The notes under the pieces are model-generated. The model did no database searches and had not been told where the DNA came from. It saw nothing but the letters and a program-made list of their open reading frames with translations. DNA of 44,895 nt from CAKSNH01 sp964422725 (lineage in GTDB: Bacteria > Bacillota > Clostridia > UBA1381): NCBI GenBank assembly GCA_964422725.1, contig CAYRCC010000017.1, forward strand, positions 1 to 44,895. The letters run 5' to 3'. Of this stretch, positions 6,967 through 15,653 are shown in pieces. The stretch's first letter is position 1. Each line of letters starts with the position of its first letter. The translations under genes and the position numbers were made by a program.

Positions 6967-7407
6967 ATGTCTGTTGAGGTCGGCGCAGTTTTAGAAGGAA
7001 AAGTGGTTAGTATAATGCCGTTTGGGGCGTTTGTTTCGTTGCCTGACGGGAAGTCGGGGTTGGTTCATATATCGGAGATTGCTGAAAATTATGTCAGTGA
7101 TGTCAATGAACATTTGAAACAAGGGCAGACGGTTAAGGTTAAGGTAATTAAGATTGATGAGAAAGGAAAAATAAGTCTTTCGGTGAAAAAGGCGGCAGAG
7201 CGGACAAAGAAGTCCGAAGTGAAAAAGCAGGCAAGACCGGTTCGTCCGATAGATATAGATTGGAGCCGAAACAGCGACAGCAATCTTTCGTTTGAGGACA
7301 AGCTGAGCAAGTTCAAAAGCGAAAGCGACGAAAAAATGCAGTCACTCAGACGAAGTAATGATTCAAAGCGTTCCGGAGGTTATCGCCGAGGCGGAAATTC
7401 GTATTGA
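6967..7407 (+). CDS. yabR: S1-domain RNA-binding protein YabR
   Basis: A 146-residue protein with one N-terminal S1 OB-fold (residues about 4-74: VGAVLEGKVVSIMPFGAFV, SGLVHISEIAENYV, LKQGQTVKVKVIKIDEKGKI) and a basic, disordered C-terminal tail rich in Lys, Arg, Ser and Gly that probably also binds RNA. This arrangement matches YabR of Bacillus and the general-stress proteins of the S1 family; the precise role is not established. An AAGGAGG about 10 bases before ATG 6967 supports the start. It ends the conserved spoVB-to-yabR block and is followed by a palindrome. Confidence 0.9.
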   Translation: MSVEVGAVLEGKVVSIMPFGAFVSLPDGKSGLVHISEIAENYVSDVNEHLKQGQTVKVKVIKIDEKGKISLSVKKAAERTKKSEVKKQARPVRPIDIDWSRNSDSNLSFEDKLSKFKSESDEKMQSLRRSNDSKRSGGYRRGGNSY

Positions 7408-7430
7408 CAATAAATACATAGTATGACAGA

Positions 7431-7460
7431 CAAAAGGAGATGGCGCGCCATTTCCTTTTG
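7431..7460. terminator. 30-bp near-perfect palindrome after yabR
   Basis: A continuous palindrome with a single mismatch (G-U in RNA) centred on GGCGCGCC, 24 bases after yabR. The T-tract is short (CCTTTTG). It is probably a terminator; the unusually GC-rich centre has no loop in DNA form. The remaining 130 bases before the next gene show only two small hairpins and no clear promoter. Confidence 0.55.
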
Positions 7461-7594
7461 TAATATGTGTATATTTGCCGGCTGTTTACGGCAAAAATTA
7501 AATTGTACGGGGGAAAACAGATGTTTTTGTACCGTATCGAGGACTAAGATTAACGATATTAACAAGATACAGCGGTGAAAAGGAGATAGATGTT

Positions 7595-9037
7595 ATGGAT
7601 ATAAAAGAAAATTTTACGTTGCTGACTGATTTTTACGAGTTTACTATGGCTAACGGTTTTTTTGCCGAAGGTTATGCGGATAAAATTGCGTATTTCGATA
7701 TGTTTTTCAGAAAAGTTCCGGACGACGGCGGTTTTGCGATTATGGCAGGTGTGGAACAGCTTATCGAGTATTTGGAAAATTTAAAATTTACCGATGAGGA
7801 TATTGAATATCTGAAAAGCAAAAAAGTCTTTAATGACGGATTTTTGGAGTATCTGAAAAATTTCAGATTTGAGTGTGACGTATGGGCGATTCCTGAGGGA
7901 ACACCTATTTTTCCGGGCGAACCGATTGTTATCGTAAAAGGTCCGGCAGTACAGGCACAGTTTATCGAAACGATGGTACTGCTTACCATAAATTATCAAA
8001 GTCTTATTGCAACCAAGGCAAACAGAATCGTGCGTGCGGCGGACGGACGCGGCGTTATGGAGTTTGGCTCAAGGCGTGCACAGGGGTATAATGCGGCGGT
8101 TCTGGGTGCAAGAGCGGCGTATATAGGCGGCTGTGTGGGCACAGCCTGCACTATTTCGGACAGGGATTTTGGCGTACCGGCACTCGGCACAATGGCGCAC
8201 AGCTGGGTGCAGATGTTTGATGATGAGTATTCGGCATTTAAAGCGTATGCACAGACTTATCCGGACAGCTGTACATTGCTGATTGATACATACAACGTTT
8301 TGAAATCAGGTCTTCCGAATGCGATAAAAGTGTTTGACGAAGTATTAAAGCCTATGGGCAAACGGCCTAAGGGAGTCAGAATTGACAGCGGCGATATAAC
8401 GTATTTGTCGAAAAAGTGCAGAAAAATGCTAAACGAAGCCGGTTATTCCGATTGCGCGATTGTGGCATCAAATTCGCTGGACGAATATCTTATCCGCGAC
8501 ACGCTTATGCAGGGTGCAAAAATCGATTCGTTCGGTGTCGGTGAGCGGCTTATTACGTCTAAGTCAGACCCTATATTCGGCGGTGTTTATAAGCTTGCGG
8601 CTGTGGAAAACGAGAAAGGCGAGCTTATACCTAAAATCAAGGTAAGCGAAAATGTTGCAAAGATTACAACTCCGGGTTTCAAACAGGTTTACAGGCTGTA
8701 TTCGAGAGAAACGAGTGCGGCTATTGCCGATGTTATAACACTGCACGATGAGGTTATAGATGACAGCAAGCCGTATGAAATTTTTGATGCGGAATATACA
8801 TGGAAGAGAAAGACGATTTCGGAGTTTTACGCGCGGCCGCTCCTTAAACAGATTTTCAAAAAAGGTGAATGCATATACGATTCTCCGAGTCTTGAGGTGC
8901 TGAAGGAGTATTGCAAAATGGAAATAGACAGTTTGTGGGACGAAGTGAAAAGATTTGAAAATCCTCATAAGTACTATGTCGATTTGTCGCAGGATTTGTG
9001 GGATATAAGGGCAAGACTGCTTAGAGAGTACAAATAA
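7595..9037 (+). CDS. pncB: nicotinate phosphoribosyltransferase
   Basis: Converts nicotinate, PRPP and ATP to nicotinate mononucleotide in the Preiss-Handler route to NAD (cytoplasm). The 480-residue length is typical of the Gram-positive type. It opens LLTDFYEFTMANGFF, contains EFGSRRAQGYNAAVLGARAA, the GTMAHSWVQMF segment whose His (about residue 202) is the phosphorylated catalytic residue in the family, and GVRIDSGDITYLSKK of the phosphate-binding barrel. ATG 7595 has AAGGAG 9 bases upstream. It stands between yabR and the polyamine operon, and appears to be a single-gene unit. Confidence 0.96.
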   Translation: MDIKENFTLLTDFYEFTMANGFFAEGYADKIAYFDMFFRKVPDDGGFAIMAGVEQLIEYLENLKFTDEDIEYLKSKKVFNDGFLEYLKNFRFECDVWAIPEGTPIFPGEPIVIVKGPAVQAQFIETMVLLTINYQSLIATKANRIVRAADGRGVMEFGSRRAQGYNAAVLGARAAYIGGCVGTACTISDRDFGVPALGTMAHSWVQMFDDEYSAFKAYAQTYPDSCTLLIDTYNVLKSGLPNAIKVFDEVLKPMGKRPKGVRIDSGDITYLSKKCRKMLNEAGYSDCAIVASNSLDEYLIRDTLMQGAKIDSFGVGERLITSKSDPIFGGVYKLAAVENEKGELIPKIKVSENVAKITTPGFKQVYRLYSRETSAAIADVITLHDEVIDDSKPYEIFDAEYTWKRKTISEFYARPLLKQIFKKGECIYDSPSLEVLKEYCKMEIDSLWDEVKRFENPHKYYVDLSQDLWDIRARLLREYK

Positions 9038-9107
9038 TGCGGTTAAGTATTAAAATCACAATCTGTCGGTATCTGTTATAAAACCGCGGTCATTATTGCG
9101 TTTTATA

Positions 9108-9136
9108 TTGACATTTCTGCTGATTTAATATATTAT
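9108..9136 (+). promoter_or_regulatory. sigma-A promoter of the polyamine operon
   Basis: TTGACA (9108-9113), 17-bp spacer, TATTAT (9131-9136), about 58 bases before the speD start. No riboswitch-sized structure fits between them. Confidence 0.7.
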
Positions 9137-9194
9137 AATACTTGATATAATCTGCTGTTTTTGCGAATATTATACGAAAGGTTGTGATTTAAGG

Positions 9195-9977
9195 TTGGAA
9201 AATAAGCTGAAGCTGTATGGCTTTAACAACCTCACCAAAACACTTAGCTTTAATATTTATGATGTATGCTACGCAAAAAGTGAGCGCGAACAAAAGGATT
9301 ATGTGGCGTATATTGATGAACAGTATAATTCCGAGCGTCTGACGAATATTTTATGTGAAGTGACTGAGCGCATAGGTGCAAATGTGCTTAATATAGCAAA
9401 ACAGGATTATGACCCACAGGGGGCAAGCGTGACACTGCTTGTGGCGGAAAAATCTATGATTGCCGAGGGGCGCGGTGACGGTATCGTCAGACGTGACAGT
9501 GTGGTTGCACATTTGGATAAAAGTCACGTTACGGTTCATACATATCCGGAGTATCATCCGGACAATTCAATAGCTACATTTCGCGTCGATATCGACGTAT
9601 CGACTTGCGGAAGAATTTCGCCGCTTAATACGCTTGATTATCTGATCGGCAGTTTTGATTCGGATATTATGACGATTGACTATCGCGTGCGTGGCTTTAC
9701 GCGTGATGTGAACGGCAGAAAATGTTATATAGACCATGACATTACGTCTATTCAGGACTATATAATGGAGGATACATTAAAAAAATATGATGCAATTGAT
9801 GTGAATGTATATCAGTCGAATATATTTCACACAAAAATGCTTATAAAAGAGATAGAACTTCAAAATTATCTGTTTAATAAAGATGTTTATGAATTGCCGC
9901 CAAAGGAAAGGCTCGCAATTACCGACAATTTGCGTCGGGAAATGATTGAGATTTTCAGCGGAATGAATATATATTAA
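9195..9977 (+). CDS. speD: S-adenosylmethionine decarboxylase proenzyme (long bacterial type)
   Basis: Decarboxylates S-adenosylmethionine to provide the aminopropyl donor for spermidine. At 260 residues with the sequence LDKSHVTVHTYPEYHPD it is the long Escherichia coli-type enzyme, not the short SpeH type of Bacillus. Self-cleavage between Lys109 and Ser110 would create the pyruvoyl cofactor; the cysteine in DVSTCGRISPLN is the other conserved active-site residue. The start is TTG 9195, with an extended Shine-Dalgarno match (AAGG..GTGAT, 9178-9189) 5 bases upstream. First gene of the speD-speA-speE-speB-metK operon. Confidence 0.93.
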   Translation: MENKLKLYGFNNLTKTLSFNIYDVCYAKSEREQKDYVAYIDEQYNSERLTNILCEVTERIGANVLNIAKQDYDPQGASVTLLVAEKSMIAEGRGDGIVRRDSVVAHLDKSHVTVHTYPEYHPDNSIATFRVDIDVSTCGRISPLNTLDYLIGSFDSDIMTIDYRVRGFTRDVNGRKCYIDHDITSIQDYIMEDTLKKYDAIDVNVYQSNIFHTKMLIKEIELQNYLFNKDVYELPPKERLAITDNLRREMIEIFSGMNIY

Positions 9978-9998
9978 GGCATTTGGGAGATAAGAGAA

Positions 9999-11453
9999 TT
10001 GAACTTGGAATTGCAAAACAGAGCGCCGATTTATGAGGCACTTATGAAATACAGAAAAAACCGTATAGTATCTTTTGACGTTCCCGGGCATAAGCAGGGA
10101 AGAGGTACTCCGGATTTAACGGCGTTTTTGGGTGAACAGGCGATGAGCGTTGATGTAAACTCAATGAAACCGCTTGACAATTTGTGTCATCCGGTGAGCG
10201 TTATTGCGGAGAGCGAAAAAATTGCGGCAAATGCGTTCGGCGCGGAAAACGTATTTTTTATGCTGAACGGTACGTCGTCGGCAGTACAGGCAATGGTTAT
10301 GTATGCCTGTAAAAGCGGAGAGAAAATTATTATGCCGAGGAATGTACACAGAAGTGCTATAAATGCACTTATAGTAAGCGGTGCGATTCCTGTGTATGTA
10401 AACCCGGGTGTTAATAAAAGGTTGGGTATTCCGCTCGGTATGTCGGTAGACGATGTAAAAAAAGCAATAGCTGAAAATCCTGATGCAAAGGCGGTTTTGG
10501 TTAATAATCCAACATATTACGGCGTTTGTTCAAATTTAAAGGAAATTACGGAGATTGCTCATAAAGCCGGAATGTTGGTGCTTGCGGACGAGGCACACGG
10601 TACACATTTCTATTTCGGAGAAAATATGCCGCTAAACGCAATGAACGCAGGTGCGGATATGGCGGCTGTAAGTATGCATAAGACGGGCGGTTCGCTTACG
10701 CAAAGCTCGTTTTTGGTAATGAACAAGAGCATAAATGCCGGATATATGCGCCAGATTGTAAATCTTACACAGACGACGAGCGGTTCATATCTGCTTATGT
10801 CGTCGCTTGATATTGCAAGGCGCAGCCTTGCACTCAATGGCAGAGAAATATTTAAGAAAGTAGTTGATTTTGCAGAATATGCGCGTGGCGAGATTAACAA
10901 AATCGGCGATTATTATGCATTTTCAAAAGAGCTTATAAACGGTGATGATATATACGATTTTGACCATACAAAGCTGTCTGTTCATACGCGTGATATGGGG
11001 CTTGCCGGAGTTGAGGTATACGACATACTGCGCGACGAATACGATATACAGATTGAGTTTGGGGACATAGGAAATATTCTTGCAATTATATCGGTTGGCG
11101 ACAGGGCGCTTGAAATTGAAAGATTGATCGCATCGCTTGGTGATATTAAGCGGATTTATTCAAAAAGTCCGGCGGGTATGCTGGATTATGAATACATAAA
11201 TCCTATCGTTGAATATTCGCCTCAGACGGCATTTTATGCACAGAAAGAGTCGGTGCGGCTTGCAGACGGTGTAGGCAGTGTATGCGCTGAGTTTGTTATG
11301 TGCTATCCGCCGGGAATACCGATTTTAGCCCCGGGGGAACGCATAACGCGTGATGCGCTGGATTACATAGTGTATGCAAAGGAAAAAGGCTGTTTTCTGA
11401 CAGGCACCGAGGATATGAAAACCGAAAGAATAAATATTGTAAAGAAAATTTGA
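9999..11453 (+). CDS. speA: PLP-dependent arginine decarboxylase
   Basis: A fold-type I Orn/Lys/Arg decarboxylase of the Bacillus SpeA/YaaO type (484 residues). Motifs: VSFDVPGHKQGRGTPDL at the N-terminus, FMLNGTSSAVQAM, VLADEAHGTHFYF for cofactor binding, and SMHKTGGSLTQSS with the PLP-binding lysine near residue 228. Arginine is the likeliest substrate because spermidine synthase and agmatinase genes follow: arginine to agmatine here, then agmatine to putrescine by SpeB. Lysine or ornithine use cannot be excluded from sequence. The start is TTG 9999 with GGGAGA 8 bases upstream; the gene is 21 bases behind speD. Confidence 0.9.
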   Translation: MNLELQNRAPIYEALMKYRKNRIVSFDVPGHKQGRGTPDLTAFLGEQAMSVDVNSMKPLDNLCHPVSVIAESEKIAANAFGAENVFFMLNGTSSAVQAMVMYACKSGEKIIMPRNVHRSAINALIVSGAIPVYVNPGVNKRLGIPLGMSVDDVKKAIAENPDAKAVLVNNPTYYGVCSNLKEITEIAHKAGMLVLADEAHGTHFYFGENMPLNAMNAGADMAAVSMHKTGGSLTQSSFLVMNKSINAGYMRQIVNLTQTTSGSYLLMSSLDIARRSLALNGREIFKKVVDFAEYARGEINKIGDYYAFSKELINGDDIYDFDHTKLSVHTRDMGLAGVEVYDILRDEYDIQIEFGDIGNILAIISVGDRALEIERLIASLGDIKRIYSKSPAGMLDYEYINPIVEYSPQTAFYAQKESVRLADGVGSVCAEFVMCYPPGIPILAPGERITRDALDYIVYAKEKGCFLTGTEDMKTERINIVKKI

Positions 11454-11481
11454 GTCAAATCGGGAATGAGAGGAAAATTCA

Positions 11482-12330
11482 ATGGAACTGTGGTATACGG
11501 AGGAGCATACAAAAAATGTTCGTTTTTCTATGAAGGTTAAGCGGCATTTATATTCGGGCGAGAGTGAATTTCAAAAAATTGATGTTTTTGAAACTGCCGA
11601 ATTTGGCAGAGTATTGGTTCTTGACGGATATGTTATGCTCACCGAAAAGGACGAGTTTATCTATCATGATATGATAGTGCATATACCGATGGCGGCTAAC
11701 CCGAAAATAAAGAATGTGCTTGTAATCGGTGCCGGTGACGGTGCGACGGTGCGCGAGCTTGCACGCTACAGCAGTATCGAACACATAGAGGTTGTCGAGA
11801 TTGATGAAATGGTGGTTGATGTCTGCAAAAAGCTGATACCGAGTACGGCATCAAGCTTTGATGACAGCAGAGTTAAGCTGTTTTTCAGGGACGGACTGAA
11901 ATATGTGCGCGAAAAGGAAAACGAATACGATTTGATTATAGTGGATTCGACAGACCCGTTCGGCCCCGGGGAAGGGTTGTTTACACGCGAATTTTACGGT
12001 AACTGCTATAAGGCATTGAAAAAGGACGGTATATTGGTAAATCAGCACGAGAGTCCGTTTTACGATAATGATGCACTTGCAATGCAGCGTGCACATAGGC
12101 GCATAGCGGCGGTGTTTCCGATTTGCCGAATATATCAGGCGCATATTCCGACGTACCCGTCGGGACATTGGCTGTTCGGGTATGCCTCTAAGACGGTTAG
12201 TCCCATAAACGATAATTTGGATAAATGGAATGAACTCGGTATAGATACCAAGTATTACAATACGCAGTTGCACAGAGGTGCATTTGCACTTCCGAATTAT
12301 GTTAATAAACTGCTCAATGAAGAAGTATAA
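11482..12330 (+). CDS. speE: spermidine synthase (polyamine aminopropyltransferase)
   Basis: Transfers the aminopropyl group of decarboxylated S-adenosylmethionine to putrescine. The 282 residues show an N-terminal beta domain with LVLDGYVMLTEKDEFIYHDM, the Rossmann loop VLVIGAGDGATVREL, the acidic VVEIDEMVV, and DLIIVDSTDPFGPGEGLFT, which contains the catalytic aspartate and substrate gate. ATG 11482 has GAGGAA upstream. It is third in the polyamine operon, 28 bases after speA and 16 before speB. Confidence 0.96.
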   Translation: MELWYTEEHTKNVRFSMKVKRHLYSGESEFQKIDVFETAEFGRVLVLDGYVMLTEKDEFIYHDMIVHIPMAANPKIKNVLVIGAGDGATVRELARYSSIEHIEVVEIDEMVVDVCKKLIPSTASSFDDSRVKLFFRDGLKYVREKENEYDLIIVDSTDPFGPGEGLFTREFYGNCYKALKKDGILVNQHESPFYDNDALAMQRAHRRIAAVFPICRIYQAHIPTYPSGHWLFGYASKTVSPINDNLDKWNELGIDTKYYNTQLHRGAFALPNYVNKLLNEEV

Positions 12331-12346
12331 AGGCAGGTGATTTGGA

Positions 12347-13192
12347 GTGGAAAAGAATATTTCTACATTTTTGGGGTGTGATGACGAGTATGACGATGCG
12401 AAAGTAGTTGTTTTCGGTGCGCCGTTTGATTCAACCACATCATTTCGCCCGGGGACACGCTTTGCGTCGGCGGTGATGCGGAGCGAGTCGTACGGGCTTG
12501 AAACTTACAGTCCTTATTTGGATAAGGATTTGAGCGAAGTGAAGGTGTTTGACGGAGGGGACTTGGAGTTGTGCTTCGGAGATACAAATGCGGCACTCGG
12601 ACAGATTGAGGAGTTTTCGGCAAAAATCCTAAATGACGGCAAAATACCTTGTATGATAGGCGGAGAACATTTGGTAACGCTGGGAGCGTTTCGGGCGGTG
12701 CAGAAGAAGTATCCCGATGTACACGTGATACATTTTGATGCACACACCGATTTGCGCGAGGACTATCTCGGCGCTAGGCTGTCACACGCAACGGTTATGC
12801 GTAGAATATGGGATATAGTGGGTGACGGCAGAATTTATCAGTTTGGTATCCGTTCGGGTGAAAAATGTGAATTTGAATGGGCAAAAGAGCATATATTTAC
12901 AAACAAGTTTAATCTGGACGGCTTTGAAAAAATTTCGGAAAGACTGCAAGGCAAAAACGTCTATTTTTCGCTTGACTTGGATATACTCGACCCGTCAGTA
13001 TTTCCGGGTACCGGAACTCCGGAACCCGGAGGAGTGGAATTTGCCGAATTGCTGAATGCGATTTATGAGCTGTCCGGAGTGAATATTGTTGGGTTTGATA
13101 TAAACGAGCTGTCGCCGCAGTATGACCAGAGCGGAGTGTCAACGGCGGTGGCGTGCAAGATTTTAAGAGAATTATTGTTGGTTATAGGTTAA
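12347..13192 (+). CDS. speB: agmatinase
   Basis: A ureohydrolase that splits agmatine into putrescine and urea with two manganese ions. All metal-ligand motifs are present: GGEHLVTLGAF, VHVIHFDAHTDLREDY, LSHATVMRR and SLDLDILDPSVFPGTGTPEPG, with GFDINELSPQYD near the end. The 281-residue length fits agmatinase. It starts with GTG 12347 behind AGGTGAT. Placement between speE and metK, together with speA, makes agmatinase more likely than arginase or formimidoylglutamase. Confidence 0.93.
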   Translation: MEKNISTFLGCDDEYDDAKVVVFGAPFDSTTSFRPGTRFASAVMRSESYGLETYSPYLDKDLSEVKVFDGGDLELCFGDTNAALGQIEEFSAKILNDGKIPCMIGGEHLVTLGAFRAVQKKYPDVHVIHFDAHTDLREDYLGARLSHATVMRRIWDIVGDGRIYQFGIRSGEKCEFEWAKEHIFTNKFNLDGFEKISERLQGKNVYFSLDLDILDPSVFPGTGTPEPGGVEFAELLNAIYELSGVNIVGFDINELSPQYDQSGVSTAVACKILRELLLVIG

Positions 13193-13205
13193 GGAGGATA
13201 CACAA

Positions 13206-14393
13206 ATGAGTAAAAAAGTATTATTTACATCGGAATCTGTTACTGAAGGTCATCCGGATAAAATCTGCGACCAGATTTCAGATGCCGTTTTGGACGCTAT
13301 TTTGGAAAAAGACCCTATGGCGAGGGTGGCGTGTGAAACAACTTGTACAACGGGATTGATTAACATTATGGGCGAAATAACAACGTCGTGCTATGTTGAT
13401 ATTCCGAAGTTGGCGCGTCGTGTTGTGAAGGATATAGGATATGACAGGGCAAAATACGGTTTTGACTCGGACACGTGCGCTGTACTTACCGCAATTGATG
13501 AGCAGTCGGCGGACATTGCCATGGGAGTTGATAAGGCGCTCGAAAATAAGGGCGGCAGTAAAGAGGAAGAAGAAAATTCCACCGGCGCGGGCGATCAGGG
13601 AATGATGTTCGGTTATGCATGTGATGAAACACCGGAGCTTATGCCTATGCCGATTTCGCTGGCACACAAGCTTGCGCGAAAACTTACGCAGGTACGTAAG
13701 GACGGTATATTGCCGTATCTCCGTCCGGACGGCAAAACTCAGGTGACGGTTGAATATGAGGACGGTGTGCCTGTAAGAATAGATACGGTTGTTGTTTCGT
13801 CGCAACATTCGGACAGCGTAACATTGGAGCAAATACGAAAGGATATTATCGAAAATGTAATAAAAACGGTAATTCCGGCAAACTTGATTGATGATAATAC
13901 CAAAATATATGTAAATCCGACAGGCAGATTTGTGGTAGGCGGTCCGCAGGGTGACAGCGGTTTGACGGGAAGAAAAATCATTGTTGATACTTACGGCGGT
14001 TATTCAAGACACGGCGGCGGTGCGTTTTCAGGAAAAGACCCGACGAAAGTTGACAGAAGTGCAGCGTATGCGGCACGTTATGTAGCAAAGAATATTGTTG
14101 CCGCCGGATTGGCTAAAAAATGTGAGGTACAGCTTGCGTATGCAATAGGAGTTGCGCACCCTGTGTCGATTATGATAGATACTTTCGGAACGGGTACGGT
14201 TGATGAAGAAAAGCTTGAGGCGGCGGTTGGAAAGGTGTTTGATCTGCGCCCGAATGTAATTATAAAAGAGCTTGATTTGAGAAAACCTATATACAGACAG
14301 CTTGCGGCTTACGGACATATGGGTCGTGAGGATTTGAATGTCAGCTGGGAAAAAACGGATAGGGTTGAGGCTTTGAAAGCGGCTGTGAAATAA
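13206..14393 (+). CDS. metK: S-adenosylmethionine synthetase
   Basis: Makes S-adenosylmethionine from methionine and ATP. The 395-residue sequence is canonical: FTSESVTEGHPDKICDQISD at the N-terminus, GAGDQGMMFGYACDETPE, the P-loop-like GGPQGDSGLTGRKIIVDTYG and the GGGAFSGKDPTKVDRSAAY region. AAGGAGG lies just upstream of ATG 13206, only 13 bases after the speB stop. No SAM riboswitch fits in that gap, so expression is expected to follow the polyamine operon. In many clostridia metK stands alone; here it supplies the SpeD substrate from the same transcript. Confidence 0.97.
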   Translation: MSKKVLFTSESVTEGHPDKICDQISDAVLDAILEKDPMARVACETTCTTGLINIMGEITTSCYVDIPKLARRVVKDIGYDRAKYGFDSDTCAVLTAIDEQSADIAMGVDKALENKGGSKEEEENSTGAGDQGMMFGYACDETPELMPMPISLAHKLARKLTQVRKDGILPYLRPDGKTQVTVEYEDGVPVRIDTVVVSSQHSDSVTLEQIRKDIIENVIKTVIPANLIDDNTKIYVNPTGRFVVGGPQGDSGLTGRKIIVDTYGGYSRHGGGAFSGKDPTKVDRSAAYAARYVAKNIVAAGLAKKCEVQLAYAIGVAHPVSIMIDTFGTGTVDEEKLEAAVGKVFDLRPNVIIKELDLRKPIYRQLAAYGHMGREDLNVSWEKTDRVEALKAAVK

Positions 14394-14439
14394 TGATGTT
14401 CGGTTGTATCACAGCTTTTGAGAAAAAGGACTGATTAAA

Positions 14440-15615
14440 ATGATTAATTTTGAGTACTACACTCCTACAAAAGTGTTTTTCGGTAAAGACACACACCTAA
14501 AGGTGGGTGAAATAATTAAGAGTTATGGTTTTAAAAAGATACTTCTTCACTACGGCGGCGGCAGTATCAAAACAACAGGACTTTACGATGTCGTTATCAA
14601 AGCATTAGACGACAATGGTATTGAGTATACGGAGCTGGGAGGGGTAGAGCCTAACCCTAAGCTTGCACTTGTGAGAGAAGGAGTTCAGCTTTGCAAAGCT
14701 GAAAAAGTGGATATGATTTTGGCAGTCGGCGGCGGAAGTGTACTGGATTCGGCAAAAGCTATTTCCATAGGTGCTGTCTATGATATTGATGTTTGGGAAT
14801 TTTCCGCAAAACGTGCTGTTGCGGAAAATTCACTGCCTGTCGGCGACATTCTTACGCTTTCCGCATCGGGCAGTGAAATGAGTTCATCGGCTGTGATAAC
14901 AAATGAGGACGGACTGCTCAAGCGCGGTTTTAACAGCGACCAAAATCGTCCGCTCTTTTCCATACTCAATCCGGAGCTTACATATACAGTTAGTCCTTAC
15001 CAGACAGCGTGCGGTGTAGTTGACATTATGATGCACACATTGGAACGGTATTTTACCAAGACCAAGAACGTTGATTTGACTGACAGGATTGCAGAGGGTT
15101 TACTGCAGTCGGTAATTTCTGCCGGAAAAGCGGTGATGAAAAATCCGAACGATTATGAGGCACGTGCAACGCTTATGTGGGCAGGCAGTTTATCGCATAA
15201 CGATTTAACCGGTTCGGGCAGAGAAACGTTTTTGAATTGTCATCAGCTTGAACACGAGCTTAGCGGTATGTACGATTTTGTTACGCACGGTGCGGGACTT
15301 GCGGTAATATTTCCGGCGTGGGCGAAATATGTATATAAAGAAAATATTCCGCGTTTTTGTCAATATGCCTCAAGAGTGTGGAATATTGAAATTGACTTTG
15401 ACAATCCGGAAAAAACCGCGCTTGCCGGCATTGAGGCTACAGAGAGCTTTTTCAAATCGCTCAATATGCCGACACGGCTGTCGGAGCTTGGCATAGGCAG
15501 TGAAAAATTTGAGGAAATGGCAGATAAATGCACTTTCCACCGCCAAAGAGTGATTCCTACATATATTCCGCTCGGGAATGAAGAAATAGTGGATATATTC
15601 AAACTGTGCCTGTAA
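14440..15615 (+). CDS. iron-containing alcohol dehydrogenase (butanol dehydrogenase type)
   Basis: A 391-residue group III metal-dependent NAD(P)H alcohol/aldehyde oxidoreductase resembling clostridial butanol dehydrogenases and YqhD. It has NYYTP-like N-terminal sequence FEYYTPTKVFFGK, the nucleotide-binding LAVGGGSVLDSAKAIS, and the metal-ligand stretch VVDIMMHTLERYF followed by CHQLEHELSGMYDFVTHGAGLAV with two more histidines. It would reduce fermentation aldehydes to alcohols in the cytoplasm; substrate and cofactor preference cannot be read from sequence. ATG 14440 has AAAAAGGA upstream. It sits 46 bases after metK with no terminator seen between, so co-transcription is possible though functionally unrelated. 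Confidence 0.9.
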   Translation: MINFEYYTPTKVFFGKDTHLKVGEIIKSYGFKKILLHYGGGSIKTTGLYDVVIKALDDNGIEYTELGGVEPNPKLALVREGVQLCKAEKVDMILAVGGGSVLDSAKAISIGAVYDIDVWEFSAKRAVAENSLPVGDILTLSASGSEMSSSAVITNEDGLLKRGFNSDQNRPLFSILNPELTYTVSPYQTACGVVDIMMHTLERYFTKTKNVDLTDRIAEGLLQSVISAGKAVMKNPNDYEARATLMWAGSLSHNDLTGSGRETFLNCHQLEHELSGMYDFVTHGAGLAVIFPAWAKYVYKENIPRFCQYASRVWNIEIDFDNPEKTALAGIEATESFFKSLNMPTRLSELGIGSEKFEEMADKCTFHRQRVIPTYIPLGNEEIVDIFKLCL

Positions 15616-15653
15616 GAAATTAGATTGATATATTTTAGAAAGAGAATGTTTGT

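Noticed and set aside
13193..13205. SAM riboswitch upstream of metK
   Set aside because: The gap to speB is only 13 bases and holds just the ribosome-binding site.
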